From positions 372,001-436,000 of the forward strand of contig JAFAZX010000045.1 of assembly GCA_019239425.1 (NCBI GenBank): a stretch of 64,000 bases of DNA. Direction: 5' to 3'. The stretch is from Acidobacteriota bacterium. GTDB lineage: Bacteria > Acidobacteriota > Blastocatellia > Pyrinomonadales > Pyrinomonadaceae. The notes under the pieces were generated by a model, which searched no databases, had not been told where the DNA came from, and was given only the letters and a program-made list of their open reading frames with translations. Both the position numbers and the translations under genes were made by a program. This document shows, piece by piece, positions 59,618-64,000 of the stretch. Every line of letters starts with the position of its first letter. Positions within the stretch are counted from its first letter, which is position 1.

Positions 59618-60523
59618 TTAGAGTCTTCTCTCACTTTCGAAGTAGCGTTCGCGCCCGGTCAGAGGGTCTCGGAAGGAGAGGGAGCGCGCGAGGAGTTTGA
59701 GCGGCGCGGAAAAATCTTCGGGCGCGTCGGCAATCACTTCGGGATAGAGCCTGTCATTCAGGATTGGAATCCCGAGCGCCGCGAGGTGCACGCGCACCTG
59801 ATGCTTGCGCCCCGTCAGAGGCCGCGCCTCGTAGAGCGTCCCGTCTGCGCGCGCCTGCAAAAGACGGACGCGCGTCTCGGAGTTCGGCTCGCCCTCCGCC
59901 TCCTTCATGCGGAAGAAGGGCTCGCCCGCGACGATGCGGCTGCGGCGCGTGACGGGAAAGTCTGACGACGCGTGAGGCGCGGACGACAGAGCCTCGTAGA
60001 CCTTCGAGACCTCGCGCCGCTGGAAGAGCGTGGCGTAGGCGCCGCGCGTCTCCGGGTTGACGGAGAAGACGACCAGCCCCGCGGTCTCGCGGTCGATGCG
60101 GTGGACGGGGGCGAGCGTGTCGAGTCCAGTCTTCTGTTTCAGACGCACGAGCAGCGTCTCGCGCAGGAAGCGGCCCGCGGGCGCGACCGCGAGGAAGTGC
60201 GGCTTGTCCGCGACGAGGACGTGCTCGTCGAGGTGAAGAATCTTCTCTTCGAAGGGGACGCGCGTCTCAGCCTCGGGCTCGCGGTAGTAGTAGACGCACG
60301 CGCCCGCGCGGTAAGGACTCTCCGGCGAGACTCGCCGCCCCGCCTCGTCGACCACGCGCCCCGCGCGCATCCGCGCCGCCCAGACTCGCGCGCCCACGGA
60401 CGTGTGCCGCTCCGCGAGGAAGTCGAGCACGGTTTCCCAACGACCCGACGCCGGCAAAGTCTGCCGGCTCGGCGCCACGCCGTCCACGGTCGGCAGAGGC
60501 TGTCTCGAAACGTCCCTCCTCAT
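59618..60523 (-). CDS. RluA-family pseudouridine synthase
   Basis: The 301-aa protein has an S4-like N-terminus (~25-80) and an RluA catalytic domain. The motif HRIDRETAGLVVFS (catalytic D144) is typical, as are KVYEALSSAP and RPLTGRKHQVRVHLAALG. It modifies rRNA or tRNA, but the target is not predictable from sequence. ATG 60523 is 3 nt after the GNAT gene stop. Confidence 0.92.
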   Translation of the reverse strand: MRRDVSRQPLPTVDGVAPSRQTLPASGRWETVLDFLAERHTSVGARVWAARMRAGRVVDEAGRRVSPESPYRAGACVYYYREPEAETRVPFEEKILHLDEHVLVADKPHFLAVAPAGRFLRETLLVRLKQKTGLDTLAPVHRIDRETAGLVVFSVNPETRGAYATLFQRREVSKVYEALSSAPHASSDFPVTRRSRIVAGEPFFRMKEAEGEPNSETRVRLLQARADGTLYEARPLTGRKHQVRVHLAALGIPILNDRLYPEVIADAPEDFSAPLKLLARSLSFRDPLTGRERYFESERRL

Positions 60524-60526
60524 CGC

Positions 60527-61057
60527 TCAGACGGCCCGCTGCATCACGATGTCTCTCTGCGGGTCGGAGCCGAGCTGGAAGATGTGCTCGCCGACTTCGC
60601 GGAAATCCCACTTGCGATAGAACGCCTGCGCGCGCCGGTTGTGCTCCCAGACGCCGAGCCAGACGGTCTGAAATCCCAACTCGCGCGCCTCCTCGACGCA
60701 GCGCCGCATCAGGGCCTCGCCGACCTTGCGCCCGAGCCACTCCCGCGAGACGTACAGGCGCACGAGCTCAATCGGCTGCGGCCCTTCGACGCCCTCCGAC
60801 ACGTGGCCCGAGTGGAGCTTCGCGTAGCCCGCCGCGCGGCCTTCGACCTCCGCGACGAAGAAGATGGAGAGGGGGTCTGTCAGCTCCTCCGTCAGCCGCG
60901 CGACGCTGAACGACTCGGCGAGGTACGCCGCCATGTCTTCGGGCGAGTTGTCCTTCTCGAACGTCTCGGCGAACGTCTGCGCCCCCAGGTCTGCCAACAG
61001 CTTCGCGTCTTCGATGGAAGCGCGGCGGACGTTCGGGGCGGGGTTCTGCTCAGTCAT
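60527..61057 (-). CDS. GNAT-family acetyltransferase
   Basis: The 176-aa protein begins with VRRASIEDAKLLADLGAQTF and has the acetyl-CoA binding block LVRLYVSREWLGRKVGEALM (V/I-x-x-x-x-R/G-x-G-x-A-type), followed by GFQTVWLGVWEHNRRAQAFY and KWDFREVGEHIF. Most similar members acetylate small molecules or protein N-termini; here the substrate is unknown. The ATG overlaps the beta-lactamase stop (TGATG) and AGGAGG sits inside that gene's 3' end, so translation is coupled. Confidence 0.9.
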   Translation of the reverse strand: MTEQNPAPNVRRASIEDAKLLADLGAQTFAETFEKDNSPEDMAAYLAESFSVARLTEELTDPLSIFFVAEVEGRAAGYAKLHSGHVSEGVEGPQPIELVRLYVSREWLGRKVGEALMRRCVEEARELGFQTVWLGVWEHNRRAQAFYRKWDFREVGEHIFQLGSDPQRDIVMQRAV

Positions 61058-61992
61058 CAATTCCTCCTGACGTGCGCGTCGTAGGCGGCGCGCGCGACCT
61101 CCGCGATGAGGTCTTCCTGCTTCTCGGCGGACAGATTCGAGCCGTCGATGAGCACGGCCACCGCGAGGTGACCGCCGTCGCCGGGCAGAGTGATTATCCC
61201 GACGTCGTTCGTCGTCGAAGGGCCGGTGCCCGTCTTGTCGGCGACCGCCGTGCCGGCGGGCACGCCCGCGCGCAGGCGACGGTCGCCCGTCACGACGCGC
61301 GCCATGAAGCCCTGCAGCACTTCGAGCTGCGGCGGCGCGAGCACCTCGCCCTTCTGGAGCATCGAGAGCAACCGCGCCAGGTCGTTCGCCGTCCCCGTGT
61401 TCGGGTGCGCCGCGTCCCTGTTCTTCAGGAACTCCTTCGCCGAAGAGCGTACTTCGACGTGGCCGAGGCCGAGGGCGCGCATGCGGCGCGTGACCGCCTC
61501 GGGGCCGCCGACGAGTTCGAGCATCTTGTCGCTGGAAGTGTTGTCGCTCCGCACGACGGAGAGTTCGAGCAGCTCGCTGACGGTTCGATCCGCGGGCTTG
61601 GCCCAGAGGTCGCTGTTCGCCTTCACGCCCGGCGCCGCCTCTTCGGGCTCGACGTGCACCTTCTGTTCGAGTGCGAGTCGCCCCTCCTCCACCGCCTTCA
61701 AGACCTCGACCGCGAGCGGCAGCTTGAAGACGCTGTAGAGCGGCAGCGGCGTCTCGCCCCCGACGGCCGCGCTTGAGCCCGTCTCGACGTGCGTCACCGC
61801 CGCGCCGCAACGCCCGCCCGACTTCACACAAATCCCCTTCAGCCGCGCCGCCAGCTCCGCCTCCGACACCTGCGGCGCGGGCGGCGCGGTCGCCTGCGGG
61901 CTCGCCGCCGTCTGCGTCGCCGTCCCCGCCCTGTTCGCACACGCCGAGAAACCGACGGCGACGACGAACGCGAGCAGGATTCTGGTAGGCAA
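61057..61992 (-). CDS. Class A-type serine beta-lactamase, lipoprotein
   Basis: The ~311-aa protein has a lipoprotein signal with FSAC (C18). It keeps the class A motifs: SVFK (S87-K90), SDN (149-151), an E-x-x-x-N pair at E187 and N191 in the omega loop region, and KTG (253-255). The omega loop looks two to three residues short. AAGGAG six bases upstream supports the TTG start at 61992; the longer frame runs into a repeat. Housekeeping-style neighbours (GNAT, RluA, YcaQ) rather than mobile elements suggest an intrinsic chromosomal gene. A penicillin-binding or peptidase role cannot be excluded. Confidence 0.85.
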   Translation of the reverse strand: MPTRILLAFVVAVGFSACANRAGTATQTAASPQATAPPAPQVSEAELAARLKGICVKSGGRCGAAVTHVETGSSAAVGGETPLPLYSVFKLPLAVEVLKAVEEGRLALEQKVHVEPEEAAPGVKANSDLWAKPADRTVSELLELSVVRSDNTSSDKMLELVGGPEAVTRRMRALGLGHVEVRSSAKEFLKNRDAAHPNTGTANDLARLLSMLQKGEVLAPPQLEVLQGFMARVVTGDRRLRAGVPAGTAVADKTGTGPSTTNDVGIITLPGDGGHLAVAVLIDGSNLSAEKQEDLIAEVARAAYDAHVRRN

Positions 61993-62034
61993 AGGTAACT
62001 CCTTAGAGATTGAAGCTGTATGAGTGAGAGGAAG

Positions 62035-62110
62035 TTTACCACAGAGACACAGAGGCACGGCTTGTTGAGCTATTGGCCCCAAGCCGTGCCTCTGTGTCTC
62101 TGTGGTGAAA
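62035..62110. repeat. Family A hairpin repeat, copy 12
   Basis: 'tttaccacagagacacagag' faces 'ctctgtgtctctgtggtgaa', with the loop stem 'ggcttgttgagctattggcc' not fully paired. It lies between mltF and the beta-lactamase gene. Confidence 0.9.
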
Positions 62111-62125
62111 AGCTTTCGCTCTAAC

Positions 62126-63676
62126 TCAGCCTCGTATCCTGCGCGCGCGGCGCGCGGCGACGACGAACTCTTTGTAGCGGTCGTAGCGGCGGAGGATGTG
62201 GTCGACGTAGTTGACCGGCTCCAGCCCGCGGCAGAAGCCGAACTTGACGACCTCGTCGGTGGAGTATTGCTGCGTGGACTTCTGCAGGAGCCAGTAGGAC
62301 ACGTCGTCCCAGCGCAGGGGGTCGCCGCCGTACTTCGACGCGAGGCGCTGCGCGTCCTCGACGTGGCCGGGGCCGCAGTTGTAGGAGGCGAGGATGAACT
62401 TCAGGCGCTCGCCCCCGTCCTCGATGCGCCCGTCCCAGAATTCGTCGAGCCACTTCAAGTAGCGCACCGCGCCGCCGACGTTGTCCTCCGGGTCGAACGC
62501 GTCGCGCACGCCGACCTGCCGCGCCGTCCCCGGCATCAGTTGCAGGAGCCCCTGCGCGCCCGCCCACGACTTCGCGTCCGGCTTGAACTTCGACTCCTGG
62601 TAGACCTGCGAGGCGAGCAGACGCCAGTCCCAGCCGATCTCCGGCGCGTGCCGCTTGAGCAGCTCGTCGTAGGGGCAGAGCTTCCCCGTCCTCGACGTCA
62701 GGAAGTCGCTCGTCGCGCGCTCGATGTAACCCTTCATGTCGACGAAGTATTTCTTGTAGAGCCGCGCGCAGAGTCCCTCGTTCTGCTTGTCCTCGATCCA
62801 GCGGTTCAGCTCGGCCAGCAGCTCGGGCGAGTTCCGGCGCACGGCCCACGCGACGTTGTGCTTGCGGCCGACGACGGGCTTGACCTTGAGGTTGCTGAAC
62901 TCCGCCTCCTTGAGCGCCGCGAGGTTCGCCTGCATGACCGTGAACTCGACCTCGCCGCGCGCGATCTTCTGCGCGAGCGCCTCGTCCTGCACCTCGCCCA
63001 GCTCGACGACGTGGATGTCGCCGTCGATCTCGTCGGAGAGTTCGACGAGCGTGTGCGCGTAGGGCGACTTCTCCGGCAGGTCAACCTGCTTGCCCGCGAG
63101 CTGCGCCGGGGCCGTGACGAGCCGCGCCGGGATGTCCACCTCGGGCGCGGGGTCTGCGGGGCCGGGGGCCATCGCCTTCTCGGCGACGTCCGAGGCGGCC
63201 TGCGGCGGCTCGGCCTGCTGCACGAGCGCGGGCTCGGTCTGGTAGAGGGCGCGCGTGAAGGCGGCCTGCGCCTCCGTCTCCGGCGTGGGCACGAGCCGCG
63301 CCGCGGCCAAGTCGCCCTCGCCCGAGTTGAGGAGCGGCAGCAGGCTCTTCGGGTCGGTGACGACGACCATCTTGAGCTTGAGCCCCTCGCTCTCGGCGAA
63401 GGCGCGCAGCAGCTCGTACTCGTAGCCGAGCGGCTCGCCGCGGTAGACGAAGTAGGTCGTCGAGTTGTAAGGCGCGAGCACGGTCAGCTCGCCCTTCTGG
63501 CGCAGCTCGGCGAGGTCGCGCCTGACCGGCTCGGCCGGCGGCGGCACGTCCTTCTGGCGCACGATCTTGTCGACGGCTTCGAGTTTCGTCCGCGGCCCGC
63601 GCCGGCAGGACGCGGACGGCAGGCAGAGCAGGCAGGCGGACAGCAGCAGGCAGAGCAGTCTACACGTCGGGCTCAT
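62126..63676 (-). CDS. mltF: Lytic murein transglycosylase F-like protein
   Basis: The 516-aa protein has a signal/lipoprotein N-terminus (LLCLLLSACLLCLPSASC), a solute-binding-like domain at ~55-300 (GELTVLAPYNSTTYFVYRGE, FTRALYQTEPALVQQA) and a C-terminal SLT domain (LLASQVYQESKFKPDAKSW with the catalytic Glu, GLLQLMPGTARQVGV, FILASYNCGPGHVEDAQRLA). This two-domain pattern is that of MltF, which cleaves MurNAc-GlcNAc bonds to leave 1,6-anhydro ends. No clear ribosome-binding site precedes the ATG at 63676. The symbol is by domain pattern. Confidence 0.88.
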   Translation of the reverse strand: MSPTCRLLCLLLSACLLCLPSASCRRGPRTKLEAVDKIVRQKDVPPPAEPVRRDLAELRQKGELTVLAPYNSTTYFVYRGEPLGYEYELLRAFAESEGLKLKMVVVTDPKSLLPLLNSGEGDLAAARLVPTPETEAQAAFTRALYQTEPALVQQAEPPQAASDVAEKAMAPGPADPAPEVDIPARLVTAPAQLAGKQVDLPEKSPYAHTLVELSDEIDGDIHVVELGEVQDEALAQKIARGEVEFTVMQANLAALKEAEFSNLKVKPVVGRKHNVAWAVRRNSPELLAELNRWIEDKQNEGLCARLYKKYFVDMKGYIERATSDFLTSRTGKLCPYDELLKRHAPEIGWDWRLLASQVYQESKFKPDAKSWAGAQGLLQLMPGTARQVGVRDAFDPEDNVGGAVRYLKWLDEFWDGRIEDGGERLKFILASYNCGPGHVEDAQRLASKYGGDPLRWDDVSYWLLQKSTQQYSTDEVVKFGFCRGLEPVNYVDHILRRYDRYKEFVVAARRARRIRG

Positions 63677-64000
63677 CGAGGTTAGTCCTGCGGGCGGGGA
63701 GACCCTTCGCGCTTACAAGGGGATGCCGTGGGTTGCGGGGTACGTTTGCGAACTTTGTACGCCAGAACCGCCCCCCCCGTCAACCTAGCCGCGGGCGGAG
63801 TAAGGTGAGAGGTATTTAACCACAGAGACACAGAGGCACAGCTTGTCGAGAGCTAAAGCTGAAGCTGTGTTCTGAGCTGTGTCTCTGTGTCTCCGTGGTT
63901 AATCCCCTTCCGCCGTACGCCCGGCTGAATCCATCTAACTGCCGCGGGTGATACTTTTTGCCCCCGCGTTGCGCGTTCGTGGGTGGGGTAGGTGAGGGTT
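63677..64000. other. Intergenic region at the window end
   Basis: No gene is evident up to the window edge. It contains a family A repeat (63814-63903). The last ~90 bp are GC-rich with no feature that I can support. Confidence 0.5.
63814..63903. repeat. Family A hairpin repeat, copy 13
   Basis: 'atttaaccacagagacacag' faces 'ctgtgtctccgtggttaat'. The loop is longer than usual, with an extra partial copy of 'agctgtgt', and the arms have one unpaired difference (CAGAG versus CTCCG). Confidence 0.85.

Noticed and set aside
1..64000. tRNA and rRNA genes
   Set aside because: No T-arm/anticodon patterns or rRNA-like sequences were found by eye. A tRNAscan run on the window would settle this.

Overview
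The window is high-GC DNA with dense coding on both strands and no rRNA, tRNA, phage or IS transposase that I can recognise. The gene content points to Acidobacteriota, probably Blastocatellia (Pyrinomonas-like). The reasons are a giant Ser/Thr kinase fused to TPRs and a TolB-like propeller, an ECF42-type sigma factor with its DGPF partner, a DUF4388-TonB fusion, secreted M36 and S46 peptidases, DUF4214/WD40 surface proteins, and many intergenic hairpin repeats. This taxonomic call is an inference.

Layout. 0.1-6.3 kb (minus): a likely operon with two hypothetical genes, a Gfo/Idh/MocA oxidoreductase, an MFS sugar-type transporter and a secreted PQQ dehydrogenase, suggesting periplasmic sugar oxidation. 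6.4-10.4 kb: a DUF4388/TonB-C membrane protein divergent from a TPR/polysaccharide-export (Wza-like) protein and its membrane partner. 11-16.5 kb: secreted M36 peptidase and three secreted hypotheticals. 16.6-23.4 kb: HD-GYP protein, metallo-beta-lactamase-fold hydrolase, ECF sigma/DGPF pair, a repeat protein, a membrane protein, a receiver-like protein and a small XRE regulator with unusual translational control elements. 23.5-32.2 kb: the kinase-TPR-propeller protein divergent from a WD40/DUF4214 surface protein. 32.3-41.4 kb: the most unusual locus. It combines a SPOR protein, a membrane-anchored amidase, an actin-like ATPase, a Pro-linker protein and a PilZ protein on the minus strand, and a PAS-GGDEF-EAL protein plus a second PilZ-like protein on the plus strand. 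41.5-52.9 kb: secreted lipase-like hydrolase, S46 peptidase, amino-acid permease, esterase, M15 peptidase, secreted hypotheticals and a methyltransferase. 53-64 kb: TruA, an ATP-grasp protein, FKBP plus a DAC-like (DACNV) sensor, SerA, a tight bla-GNAT-rluA-ycaQ operon and an MltF-type transglycosylase.

The strongest structural signal outside genes is a family of about 13 intergenic hairpins (roughly 70-95 bp) built from CACAGAGA-type words. Their two arms change together between copies. One copy lies inside the PQQ dehydrogenase gene and encodes the hydrophobic core of its signal peptide. Another supplies the last codons and the stop of the amino-acid permease. A second family of about 140-bp elements with ~27-bp terminal inverted repeats occurs three times. 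The most interesting regulatory site is upstream of the XRE gene at 23083: a 20-bp perfect palindrome, a 38-codon leader ORF that ends in TGATG at the XRE start, and a 12-bp stem that buries the XRE Shine-Dalgarno and start codon.
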